From an uncultured Bacteroidales bacterium (lineage in GTDB: Bacteria > Bacteroidota > Bacteroidia > Bacteroidales > Bacteroidaceae), in assembly GCA_902799355.1 (NCBI GenBank), contig CADCAG010000030.1:1-32528 (forward strand): DNA of 32,528 nucleotides, given 5' to 3'. The position numbers and the translations under genes are program-made. The notes below the pieces were generated by a model, which was not told where the DNA came from, did not search any database, and worked only from the letters and a program-made list of their open reading frames with translations. This document shows, piece by piece, positions 1 to 7,010 of the stretch (position 1 is the first letter of the stretch; every line of letters begins with the position of its first letter).

Positions 1-16
1 ACAGGGTGGTGCCCAT
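1..16 (-). CDS. Possible 5' end of an unidentified gene running off the left edge
   Basis: On the minus strand an ATG at 14-16 opens a frame reading M-G-T-T-L before the window ends. The same frame is open upstream (reading L-F-Q-A-V-F before the ATG) back to a TAA near 97-99, with only a TTG as another possible start. A promoter-like CACCTTTG lies upstream (109-116). The product cannot be identified from so few residues. It lies downstream of ribD in the same orientation. Confidence 0.25.
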
Positions 17-40
17 GAAAACGGCTTGAAACAAACGAAC

Positions 41-89
41 GTTAGGTCTGATGTTAGGTCTCGTGTTAGGTCTGGCAATCAGACCTAAC
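41..89. repeat. Tandem 12-bp GTTAGGTCT repeat with inverted copy
   Basis: GTTAGGTCT occurs at 41-49, 53-61 and 65-73, a 12-bp period. An inverted copy lies at 80-89, so 65-74 and 80-89 form a perfect 10-bp hairpin with loop GCAAT. Two more GTTAGGT copies sit at 131-137 and 139-145, covering the ribD stop codon. Read on the minus strand there is one 5' arm and several competing 3' arms (ACCTAAC). This could be the ribD terminator region or a structured leader of the gene at the left edge. Confidence 0.6.
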
Positions 90-108
90 GTCGTTTAAGT
101 CCTCTGTA

Positions 109-116
109 CAAAGGTG
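109..116 (-). promoter_or_regulatory. Candidate -7 box for the left-edge minus-strand gene
   Basis: The minus strand reads CACCTTTG, one base off the Bacteroidetes consensus TAnnTTTG. Transcription from here would pass through the repeat hairpin before reaching the ATG at 14-16. The call rests on motif likeness alone. Confidence 0.3.
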
Positions 117-131
117 TTTCAGCCCATTATG

Positions 132-1094
132 TTAGGTTGTTAGGTAACAACACAAAATGTTGCCATCGTACATCTTACGACTGAGCAGCGAGACGTTGGC
201 AGGAAGTTGTGGTGCACGGGTGCCATCACTGACGGTGATGGTGCCTGTCTCCACACGGATTTCATCCCACAGACCTGCTTGGATGAACGACTCGTGGGTC
301 TGGCGACCACCCTCGACGATGAGCGACTGGATGCCCTGCTGATAGAGGTCGTCGATGAGCTGGGACAGGGGGCGCTGGTGTGTCAAGACGACGCGCTTGG
401 GATTAGGACCGTGCCAGTGGCGAACGGTCAGCTGTGGATGTTCTCTGGCATCGGTGGTATGACCCACCAGGATAGCATCCTCCTCAGCACGCAGCTGATG
501 AGAGAGCATCTGTGTCTGTTCGTTACTAATCTGCAGGGCTTTCCCGTGGTCATCGATAAAGCCGTTGGCCGTCTGTGCCCACTTCAGGATGATATACGGA
601 CGGTGCTTGGAGTGATAGGTAAAGAAACGGCGATTCAGCCACTGACACTCTTTCTCCAGCACACCTACGGTGACATCGATGCCAGCATCCTGCAATTTCT
701 TGATACCCCTGCCCTGCACCTCGGCAAAGGGGTCTATCGTGCCTACCACCACACGACGCACACCTTTCTTAATAATAAGGTCGGCACAAGGCGGCGTCTT
801 ACCATAGTGGGAGCAGGGCTCTAACGAGACATAGATGGTGGCATCCTTCAGCAAAGGCTCGTCTTCGAGTCGTACGCTGGCAAAGGCATTGACCTCCGCA
901 TGACCCTGACCACAACGAACGTGGTAGCCTTCGCCGATTATCCTCCAACTCCCCCTCCCTTTGGAGGGGGCTGGGGGGAGGCTAATCACAGCACCCACCA
1001 TCGGATTGGGTCGTGCACCTTGAATACCATTGGCTGCCAGCTGCAGGCAACGTCGCATAAATTTTTCGTCAACGATTATTTGGTCGTTTTCCAT
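132..1094 (-). CDS. ribD: RibD: bifunctional riboflavin deaminase/reductase
   Basis: Catalyses the second and third steps of riboflavin synthesis: deamination of the pyrimidine from GTP cyclohydrolase II, then reduction of its ribose. The N-terminal cytidine-deaminase domain (about residues 10-150) shows the zinc motif HAEVNAF and the second half SLEPCSHYGKTPPC. The C-terminal reductase domain (about 165-315) includes IILKWAQTANGFI and LIVEGG. The length of 320 residues is a little short but complete. The start ATG at 1092-1094 gives a normal N-terminus. After VGAVI there is a stretch of about 13 residues, SLPPAPSKGRGSW, before RIIGEGYH, where family members have only a short turn; it is encoded by a 40-bp GC-rich palindrome (942-981). 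The gene is divergent from prmC with only 20 nt between starts. No other rib genes are visible. Confidence 0.95.
   Translation of the reverse strand: MENDQIIVDEKFMRRCLQLAANGIQGARPNPMVGAVISLPPAPSKGRGSWRIIGEGYHVRCGQGHAEVNAFASVRLEDEPLLKDATIYVSLEPCSHYGKTPPCADLIIKKGVRRVVVGTIDPFAEVQGRGIKKLQDAGIDVTVGVLEKECQWLNRRFFTYHSKHRPYIILKWAQTANGFIDDHGKALQISNEQTQMLSHQLRAEEDAILVGHTTDAREHPQLTVRHWHGPNPKRVVLTHQRPLSQLIDDLYQQGIQSLIVEGGRQTHESFIQAGLWDEIRVETGTITVSDGTRAPQLPANVSLLSRKMYDGNILCCYLTT
942..981. repeat. GC-rich palindromic element inside ribD
   Basis: The inner arms are CCCCCTCC (951-958) and GGAGGGGG (963-970) around a 4-nt loop. The outer arms are CCTCC (942-946) and GGAGG (977-981). On the coding strand it is read through in frame as a Pro/Gly/Ser/Lys loop in RibD. 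It resembles in composition and layout the elements in the ECF sigma factor gene (5693-5768) and the rRNA methyltransferase gene (8717-8845). Confidence 0.8.
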
Positions 1095-1110
1095 AAAATG
1101 ATTATTTTTG
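1079..1110 (+). promoter_or_regulatory. Promoter of prmC-recX-comF
   Basis: A -33 TTTG (1079-1082), a 20-nt spacer and a -7 box TATTTTTG (1103-1110) match the Bacteroidetes sigma-70 (sigma-ABfr) consensus. The ATG of prmC starts only 4 nt after the box, so the transcript would have almost no leader. The promoter overlaps the first codons of ribD on the other strand. Confidence 0.6.
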
Positions 1111-1114
1111 CACT

Positions 1115-1951
1115 ATGAATTACAACGAATTGTGGCACCAGTTGGCACCGCTCTATGGTGATGGCGAGGCAAAAGCTATCGCACAGATGGTCTATGAGGT
1201 ACGTTTTGGCCTATCGCTCTCAGACATTTACCTCGGCAAAGATACACAATTATCGGCAGACTGCCAAGCAGAACTGCAAGAAATTGCCAAAAGACTGGCT
1301 GACAACGAGCCCGTACAGTACGTGTTAGGCGTTGCCGACTTCTGCGGACGACAGTATCACGTAGAGCCTGGCATCCTGATACCACGCCCAGAAACGGAGC
1401 ACCTGTGCCGCCTCATCACAAAGCATGTGGCGATTGGTTCCGCCAATCGCAAGGTCCTCGACATCGGCACAGGCAGCGGCTGCATCGCTATCACGCTGGC
1501 CCTCGACATTCCCAACAGTCAAGTTACTGCCTGGGACATCTCCCCTATCGCCCTGCGTGTGGCCAAAGGAAATGCAGAGCAGCTGGGGGCAAACGTCAAC
1601 GTGATAGAGAACGACATGCTGCAGCAGACCTACCAAGTGGCACCACAATGGGACCTCATCGTTAGCAATCCGCCTTATATCTGCGACAGCGAGGCCGAGG
1701 AGATGGATGCCAACGTGCTGGACTACGAACCAGAGATAGCGCTCTTCGTGCCCGACGACGACCCGTTGCAGTTCTATGTACCCATCATGAACTACGCCCA
1801 GTCTGCCCTGCACCCTGGCGGAGAGCTATGGCTGGAGACCAACCCACTATACGAAGAAATCATTGAAGAGCGCCTGCTCGAACTGGGCTTCAACGTCACA
1901 GCCCACGACGACCAGTTTGGCAAGACGCGTTTTATACAAGCTATACGATGA
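1115..1951 (+). CDS. prmC: PrmC: release factor glutamine N5-methyltransferase
   Basis: Methylates the glutamine of the GGQ motif in peptide chain release factors, using S-adenosylmethionine. The N-terminal helical release-factor-binding domain (about 1-85) includes the segment EPVQYVLG and then GILIPRPETE, typical of PrmC/HemK. The SAM-binding motif is VLDIGTGSGCIAIT, and the substrate-glutamine pocket is SNPPYI. The 278-residue length is normal. The stop overlaps the start of recX (ATGA), so the two are probably translationally coupled. Confidence 0.95.
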   Translation: MNYNELWHQLAPLYGDGEAKAIAQMVYEVRFGLSLSDIYLGKDTQLSADCQAELQEIAKRLADNEPVQYVLGVADFCGRQYHVEPGILIPRPETEHLCRLITKHVAIGSANRKVLDIGTGSGCIAITLALDIPNSQVTAWDISPIALRVAKGNAEQLGANVNVIENDMLQQTYQVAPQWDLIVSNPPYICDSEAEEMDANVLDYEPEIALFVPDDDPLQFYVPIMNYAQSALHPGGELWLETNPLYEEIIEERLLELGFNVTAHDDQFGKTRFIQAIR

Positions 1952-2421
1952 AACAAAAGACAGAGCAAGATGCCTATCTGACGCTGGCTGCACTCTGTGC
2001 GCAAGCCGAGCACTGCCAACACGAGATGCTGGAGAAGATGCGTCGCTGGGAACTACCGGAAGAGGAGCAGGCCCGCGTCATGCAGCGTCTGGTCAGCGAG
2101 CGCTATGTCGATGACGAGCGCTATGCCCGTGCCTTCGTCAAAGATAAGGTACGCTATAACAAGTGGGGGCGTCGCAAAGTGGAGCAAGCCCTATGGCAGA
2201 AGCATATCGACGAAGACATCCGCCAGCGGGTACTCGACGAGGTGGACGATGAGGAATATCTCAAGGTATTGAAACCTCTGCTCCAACAGAAACGTCGCAG
2301 CACCAAAGCTGCCAGCGACTATGAACTCAACCAGAAGCTGATACGCTTTGCGCTGGGTCGCGGCTTCACCTTCGACATTATACGCCAATGCTTAGACGTC
2401 GACGAAGAGTTTGAAGAATGA
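1948..2421 (+). CDS. recX: RecX-family regulatory protein
   Basis: RecX binds RecA filaments and limits recombinase activity. The 157-residue protein is mainly charged helices in three-helix repeats, with the RecX hallmarks YVDDERYARAFV, WGRRKVEQAL and LIRFALGRGF. The start ATG overlaps the prmC stop by 4 nt, and its own stop overlaps the comF-like start by 4 nt, so the three genes form a tight operon. No recA is in the window. Confidence 0.9.
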   Translation: MKQKTEQDAYLTLAALCAQAEHCQHEMLEKMRRWELPEEEQARVMQRLVSERYVDDERYARAFVKDKVRYNKWGRRKVEQALWQKHIDEDIRQRVLDEVDDEEYLKVLKPLLQQKRRSTKAASDYELNQKLIRFALGRGFTFDIIRQCLDVDEEFEE

Positions 2422-3110
2422 ACTGGATTACGCGTTTTCTTGACTTTATCTCCCCACGAGCCTGCGTGGTGTGTGACCATCGGCTGGCACCTAGCGAGCG
2501 CTCACTCTGCGCCGTGTGTCTGTTTCATCTGCCACGTACCAATTTCCACCTGAAGCCATTAGACAATCCCATGGCTCAGCTGTTCTGGAAACTGACAAAT
2601 GTCCAGAAGGCAGCAGCCCTGTTCTACTACCAGCCACACTCCGAGACAGCACAACTGGTCTACCGACTGAAATACAACAATCGCCCTGACATTGGCGAAG
2701 ATATGGGGCGTGTCATGGCGAAAGAAATGCAACTCTCCGACTTCTTTAGCGATATCGATGTACTATTACCCGTACCATTGTCACGCAAACGACTGCGTCA
2801 ACGTGGCTATAACCAGAGCGAACAGCTGGCCGTCGGCATTAGCGACGTCACCCACTTGCCTATTGTCACCAAGGCACTCCGTCGCAAAGACTTCCATCAG
2901 AGTCAGACGACGCTGAACCGTTGGCAGCGTCAGGAGAATGTTGCCGACACCTTCCAACTCAAGGACGCCAACCAGTTACAAGGCAAGCACGTCTTGCTCA
3001 TTGACGACATCTGTACCACTGGTGCTACGCTCATCGCCTGTGCTCATGCCCTCCAAGACGTTGAGGGCATCCGCATCAGTGTGCTCACCCTCGGATTCAC
3101 AAAAGATTAG
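2418..3110 (+). CDS. ComF-like phosphoribosyltransferase
   Basis: This is a double-zinc-ribbon plus type I phosphoribosyltransferase fold protein of the ComF/GntX family. The N-terminus has two Cys pairs (CVVC and, after the loop, CAVC). The middle has VLLPVPLSRKRLRQRGYNQSE, and the PRPP-binding loop is VLLIDDICTTGATL near residue 200. In naturally competent bacteria ComF takes part in DNA uptake; in other species the role is unclear, so transformation should not be assumed here. It is the last gene of the prmC operon, translationally coupled to recX. The length of 230 residues is normal. Confidence 0.88.
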   Translation: MNWITRFLDFISPRACVVCDHRLAPSERSLCAVCLFHLPRTNFHLKPLDNPMAQLFWKLTNVQKAAALFYYQPHSETAQLVYRLKYNNRPDIGEDMGRVMAKEMQLSDFFSDIDVLLPVPLSRKRLRQRGYNQSEQLAVGISDVTHLPIVTKALRRKDFHQSQTTLNRWQRQENVADTFQLKDANQLQGKHVLLIDDICTTGATLIACAHALQDVEGIRISVLTLGFTKD

Positions 3111-3163
3111 GCGAAAAGGAGGTAAATACAATAAAACAAGGATCGCCTGCGTTATATAAAGGT

Positions 3164-5164
3164 ATGCGCAGACTCTTTTCTATTATAACAGGTATCATTG
3201 TAACGACCATGCTCCTGACGGGGTGTGGTGCAGAACAGGCTATCAAGAAGGGAGACCGTTTCCATGCGCTGGGCGAATACTATGATGCCGCAACGCAATA
3301 TAAGAAAGCCTACTCACAAACACCTGCCAAGGAGCGTACACAGCGTGGAAAAGTAGCGCTGAAAATGGCGGAGTGCTATCGGCACATCAACTATACGCAG
3401 AAGGCTATTGCCGCATACAACAATGCCATCCGCTATAAGCAGACAGACTCGCTGACATACCTGCATCTGGCCCAACAGCTGATGAAGAATGGCAGCTACA
3501 AGGAGGCAGAGAAGACCTTCCAGACCTTTCTGGACTCTATGAGGAATGACGGATCTACGGAATCGCGGAATTACGAACAGCTAGCCAAGACTGGTCTGCT
3601 GTCTGCTCAACAGGCTCCAACATGGAAGAAAGAGGGTTCAGCCTATACTGTCAAGCGCGAGCATCTCTTCGATTCACGCCGTGCTGACTATTCTCCGATG
3701 CTGGCTGGCGAGGAGAACAACCAGCTGTTTTTCACCTCTACGCGCAACCAGGCGAAGGGCGATGAGTTGAGTGGTATTACAGGAACAAAGAATGCCGATA
3801 TCTTCCTGTCGCAGAAAGACGACAAGGGCAAGTGGCAGCGACCAGAGGCGATAGACTCTGAGCTAAACAGCGAATACGACGAGGGCGCCTGTAGCTTTTC
3901 GCCAGATGGACGAACCATGTATCTCACCCAATGTCGTAGCGATGCCAGTTACCCACGCTATGCCACCATCGTGACCAGCAACCGTTCAGATGCAGCATGG
4001 AGCAAGGCCACCGAACTGGTTATCACCCGCGACACGTTATCGGCCTATGCCCACCCTGCTGTCAGCCCTGACGGTCAGTGGCTCTACTTTACCAGCAACA
4101 TGCCTGGTGGACTGGGCGGCTATGACATCTGGCGTGTGGCTATCACTACGAGTGGTCTGGGCGGCGTAGAGAATCTGGGTGCCCCCATCAATACCCCTGG
4201 CGACGAGCTATTCCCCACCTTCCGTCCCAATGGCGACCTCTACTTCTCCAGCGATGGCCATGAAGGCATGGGAGGACTGGACATCTACTATGTAGAAGAT
4301 GGAGAGGTCCAGCACCCTGGCTACCCATTGAACTCGCAGGGTGATGACTTCGGCATGACCTTCGAAGGACTGCTCAACAAAGGATTCTTCTCCAGCAACC
4401 GTGGTGACGGCAAAGGGTGGGATCATATCTACTCCTTCTACAACCCAGAGATTGTGCAGACTGTCAAGGGCTGGGTGTATGAGCAGGACGGCTATGAGTT
4501 GCCACAGGCTCAGGTCTACATGGTGGGCAACGACGGTACCAATCTGAAGCTCAGCGTAAAGGGCGACGGTTCGTTTACCCAGCAGATCAAGCCTGATGTC
4601 GACTACGTATTCCTAGGAACTTGTAAAGGTTACCTGAACCATCAGGAGCGTCTGCGTGTGGAACCCGTCAGCGAGTCGGAAGAGTATGTGTTGCAGTTCC
4701 CATTGGCTAGCATCACAGCTCCCGTACTCATCGAGAATATCTTCTATGATTTCAACAAGGCCACGCTACGTCCTGAGTCGACGACAGCCCTCGACAAGCT
4801 GGTAGTCCTGTTGGGCGAGAATCCCAACGTGACCATCGAGTTGTCAGCACACTGTGACTATAAAGGTTCTGCAGAGTATAATAAGATGTTGGCACAGCGC
4901 CGTGCCGAGAGTGTGGTGGAATACCTCACCGCCCACGGTGTAGCCAGTGACCGTCTGAAGCCCGTCGGCTACGGCAAGGAGAAACCTAAGACTATCCGTC
5001 GCAAGTTGACGGAGAAATACCCATTCCTGAAAGAGGGCGATGTCTTGACAGAAGAGTACATCAAGACGCTCGACGAAGAACAGCAGGAGATTTGCAACCA
5101 GCTAAACCGCCGCACAGAGTTTGTCGTGCTGCGTACTACCTACGGGCTATTTCCGAAGAAATAA
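3164..5164 (+). CDS. porE: PorE-like OmpA-family lipoprotein (TPR, beta-propeller, CRD, OmpA)
   Basis: A signal peptide ends in lipobox LTGC with the acceptor Cys at residue 21. Tetratricopeptide-like helices follow (about 28-140), with phrases such as ALKMAECYRHI and AEKTFQTFL. WD40/PD40-type beta-propeller strands span about 165-430 (SPDGRTMYL, SPDGQWLYFTS, NGDLYFSSDG). A carboxypeptidase-regulatory-like domain lies at about 440-525 and an OmpA peptidoglycan-binding domain at about 535-645 (IELSAHCDYKGS, QRRAESVVEYL, VGYGKEKP). This order and the 666-residue size match PorE of Porphyromonas gingivalis, which anchors the type IX secretion machinery to peptidoglycan. The match is from recall of domain order; no other T9SS gene is nearby, so a paralogue is possible. 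The 3' end overlaps the convergent DUF5056 gene by 29 nt. Confidence 0.85.
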   Translation: MRRLFSIITGIIVTTMLLTGCGAEQAIKKGDRFHALGEYYDAATQYKKAYSQTPAKERTQRGKVALKMAECYRHINYTQKAIAAYNNAIRYKQTDSLTYLHLAQQLMKNGSYKEAEKTFQTFLDSMRNDGSTESRNYEQLAKTGLLSAQQAPTWKKEGSAYTVKREHLFDSRRADYSPMLAGEENNQLFFTSTRNQAKGDELSGITGTKNADIFLSQKDDKGKWQRPEAIDSELNSEYDEGACSFSPDGRTMYLTQCRSDASYPRYATIVTSNRSDAAWSKATELVITRDTLSAYAHPAVSPDGQWLYFTSNMPGGLGGYDIWRVAITTSGLGGVENLGAPINTPGDELFPTFRPNGDLYFSSDGHEGMGGLDIYYVEDGEVQHPGYPLNSQGDDFGMTFEGLLNKGFFSSNRGDGKGWDHIYSFYNPEIVQTVKGWVYEQDGYELPQAQVYMVGNDGTNLKLSVKGDGSFTQQIKPDVDYVFLGTCKGYLNHQERLRVEPVSESEEYVLQFPLASITAPVLIENIFYDFNKATLRPESTTALDKLVVLLGENPNVTIELSAHCDYKGSAEYNKMLAQRRAESVVEYLTAHGVASDRLKPVGYGKEKPKTIRRKLTEKYPFLKEGDVLTEEYIKTLDEEQQEICNQLNRRTEFVVLRTTYGLFPKK

Positions 5165-5498
5165 CCTCACCAACACCGACAAAGAGCAATCCGAAAAGCA
5201 CGGTAGCCGCCATCAGCAGATTGACGCTGAAGGTCTGGACAGACAACGTCTGTAGCATGACCTCAAACTGGATGGTCAGCAACTCCCAGCCATGGAAGAC
5301 GACGAACAGCACGGCAAATACCACGATGCAGGAGGCTGTCCACAGACGGGTGAGCAACGTGCGACGGGCCGCCAACGAGGTATGTTGCGGCAGCCGCTGC
5401 ATGACGCGCTCCGTAAAACCATTGTCAGCAATCTGCTGCTGTGCTACTTCCTGGAAGAACTGCTTCAACAAAAGGTCGTTATCTTCGGTCATATCCAT
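5136..5498 (-). CDS. DUF5056-like membrane protein, candidate partner of the ECF sigma factor
   Basis: A 120-residue protein. A soluble N-terminus of about 50 residues (FTERVMQRLP) is followed by two hydrophobic helices (about 53-70 and 93-112). The layout, a short cytoplasmic domain before membrane segments and coded right after a sigma factor, is that of small anti-sigma-like proteins and resembles Bacteroidetes DUF5056 proteins. An anti-sigma role is inference. The start at 5496-5498 lies within the end of the sigma gene (20-nt overlap), which suggests coupled translation; a second ATG two codons on is an alternative. The last 29 nt overlap the 3' end of the PorE-like gene. Confidence 0.8.
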   Translation of the reverse strand: MDMTEDNDLLLKQFFQEVAQQQIADNGFTERVMQRLPQHTSLAARRTLLTRLWTASCIVVFAVLFVVFHGWELLTIQFEVMLQTLSVQTFSVNLLMAATVLFGLLFVGVGEVISSEIARR

Positions 5499-6045
5499 TC
5501 TGTCTTAAATAGTTTGCTAATTTCTCTTTTCCACGGGAGAGGTGCGACTTCACGGTACCCTCCTTCATCTGTGTAATCTTGGCAATACCTGCAATGTCAT
5601 AGCCATCGATGAGCTGCAGGGTGATACACGTGCGTTCGTCAGGCTTCAGGAGTGCCAGAGCTGCGTAGAGATCGAGCCTCAGATCGGAATTTGAGCCCCC
5701 TAAGTTAGGGGGTTGGGGGTCTGAAGAGGCCTTGTTCAGACCCCTATCGTCCCCTAACTTAGGGGACTTGTTAGACCGTACATAGTCGTAGAACAAGTTA
5801 TAGGCGATGCGCATCAGCCACGTCTTGAAAGAGGAGAGCCCCCGAAAGGAGGTGATACTCGTATAGGCCTTGATGAACGTGTCTTGTGCCAGGTCGTCGC
5901 TCAACTGCTCGTCGCCCATGGTCTGGCTCAGGAAGAACCGACGGACAGGTGACTGATATCGGCGTACGAGCTCATCGAAAGCCCGTCGGTTGCCGGATAC
6001 CGCCACCTGCGTAACCAGTACTATGTCACTATTGAGCAGTGCCAC
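5479..6045 (-). CDS. ECF-type RNA polymerase sigma factor
   Basis: Region sigma-2 (about 20-90) shows FDELVRRYQSPVRRFFL, LAQDTFIKAY and SFKTWLMRIAYNLFYDYVR. Region sigma-4 (about 130-180) shows LLKPDERTCITLQLIDGYDIAGIAKITQMKEGTVKSHLSRGKEKL split by the usual helix-turn-helix spacing. Between them the linker is enlarged by a Pro/Ser/Gly/Asn-rich stretch encoded by a 76-bp palindromic element (5693-5768). Because the sigma-2/sigma-4 linker is flexible, the insertion is probably tolerated. It is fourth in a minus-strand operon of envelope proteins, suggesting control of an envelope response. The start MALLNSD is an ATG giving a normal N-terminus. Confidence 0.92.
   Translation of the reverse strand: MALLNSDIVLVTQVAVSGNRRAFDELVRRYQSPVRRFFLSQTMGDEQLSDDLAQDTFIKAYTSITSFRGLSSFKTWLMRIAYNLFYDYVRSNKSPKLGDDRGLNKASSDPQPPNLGGSNSDLRLDLYAALALLKPDERTCITLQLIDGYDIAGIAKITQMKEGTVKSHLSRGKEKLANYLRQNGYDRR
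5693..5768. repeat. Compound GC-rich palindromic element inside the sigma factor gene
   Basis: Two mirror modules, each containing CCCCTAA(G/C)TTAGGGG (5696-5712 and 5751-5765), flank an inner inverted repeat GGGGTCTGAA / TTCAGACCCC around GAGGCC. The whole can fold as one imperfect cruciform or hairpin. It is read through in frame in the sigma-2/sigma-4 linker. Confidence 0.8.
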
Positions 6046-6064
6046 CCTTACCTCTTATCTATTT

Positions 6065-6265
6065 TTACCGATTCTCTAACAGATTCTTTTCGGGCATCAC
6101 AATCCATGCCACGATATAGAACAGCACACCCGAGAAACAGGTGCAGATGGTGAGGAAGGCGTATGCCAGACGCACAGCCACAGGGTCGAAATCCAGATAC
6201 TCGGCAATTCCTGAGCAGACACCGCCAAGGATGCGGTCGTTGCCGCGATATAGTCTCTTTGTCAT
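6065..6265 (-). CDS. Small PspC-domain protein
   Basis: A 66-residue PspC-domain protein. It starts KRLYRGNDRILGGVCSGIAEYLDFDPVAVRLAY, quoted here as its hallmark segments RILGGVCSGIAEYL and DPVAVRLAY, followed by one hydrophobic helix (about 36-57) and a short charged tail. PspC proteins are inner-membrane stress proteins; here the family is found beside ECF sigma factors. It sits 19 nt upstream of the sigma gene and 12 nt downstream of the DUF6249 gene, so it is co-transcribed. Confidence 0.9.
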   Translation of the reverse strand: MTKRLYRGNDRILGGVCSGIAEYLDFDPVAVRLAYAFLTICTCFSGVLFYIVAWIVMPEKNLLENR

Positions 6266-6277
6266 GATTACAGTCTC

Positions 6278-7009
6278 CTATAATTTAGTGATATCATTCT
6301 TGTCATCCACATAATTCTTACGGTTCGTTGTCTTCGAGACGAACACCTTACCCAGTCCGATGCAGAACACCAGTGCACCGACGCCAAAGCCCACCGTACC
6401 GGCAGCAAAGCCCAGGAAGATCATCAGACCCACGCCGACAAAGCACTGGCGCATACCTTTCTTATACTCCTCGTCGACATTGCCTGGCTGTTCGTTCAGC
6501 AACTGCTCGGGGATGGGTTGTCCCTGCTGCATGGCCATCTGTGCCAGGCGCATCTTCTCCTTGCGGTTCCTGTTGATGAAGTAGAACAGGGCAACGATGA
6601 TGAGGACGGGCGAGATAACAAAGATGATGAGCAACACCATCAGCACGAAGAACATGCCGGCAAGGCCTTTGTCAAATTTGCGGAAGACCTGGTCCATCGC
6701 ACCAGAGACATCGTCATCGTCCACTTCATAGGTCGTGGTTTTTGAACTCCATGGCGATGTCTGCGTCGTCACTGTCACCGTAGACCTGTGCTTGGTAACG
6801 GTACCGGTGTCTATACTCGTGGTGTCAGAGAAAGCATCGACACCATTCTTACTCGTTGAGTCCACCAACTCAGCCTGCTGGGACTGTGGGGTGTGGCGGT
6901 GTTTCTGGGCTACGACCTCGGTGGTTGTGCCCAACACGAACAACATCGTCAAAGTAATTAAAATCTGTTTCATATTCATATTCGTATTTGTTTTGTATTT
7001 ATTCCACAT
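6278..7009 (-). CDS. DUF6249-like membrane protein with signal peptide
   Basis: A hydrophobic leader (MKQILITLTMLFVLG, then VVAQ) is followed by a Thr/Ser/Val-rich polar segment (about 35-90). A membrane helix lies at about 115-145, a charged stretch with RNRKEKMRLAQMAMQQGQ next, then two Gly-rich membrane helices (about 185-230). The pattern resembles Bacteroidetes DUF6249 proteins; no function is known. The ATG at 7007-7009 lies 1 nt after the upstream stop, giving MWNKYKTNTN before the signal peptide. ATGs at 6979 or 6973 give a more usual leader and may be the real start. Confidence 0.75.
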   Translation of the reverse strand: MWNKYKTNTNMNMKQILITLTMLFVLGTTTEVVAQKHRHTPQSQQAELVDSTSKNGVDAFSDTTSIDTGTVTKHRSTVTVTTQTSPWSSKTTTYEVDDDDVSGAMDQVFRKFDKGLAGMFFVLMVLLIIFVISPVLIIVALFYFINRNRKEKMRLAQMAMQQGQPIPEQLLNEQPGNVDEEYKKGMRQCFVGVGLMIFLGFAAGTVGFGVGALVFCIGLGKVFVSKTTNRKNYVDDKNDITKL

Positions 7010-7010
7010 G

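Noticed and set aside
41-89. Short CRISPR-like array from the GTTAGGTCT repeats
   Set aside because: The period is 12 bp with spacers of 3 bp, far too short for a CRISPR array, and no cas gene is present.
207-824. 205-codon plus-strand frame opposite ribD
   Set aside because: Antisense shadow of a clear RibD.
942-981. Sequencing error or frameshift in ribD
   Set aside because: The frame is intact across the palindrome and both flanks match RibD, and similar elements occur in two other genes.
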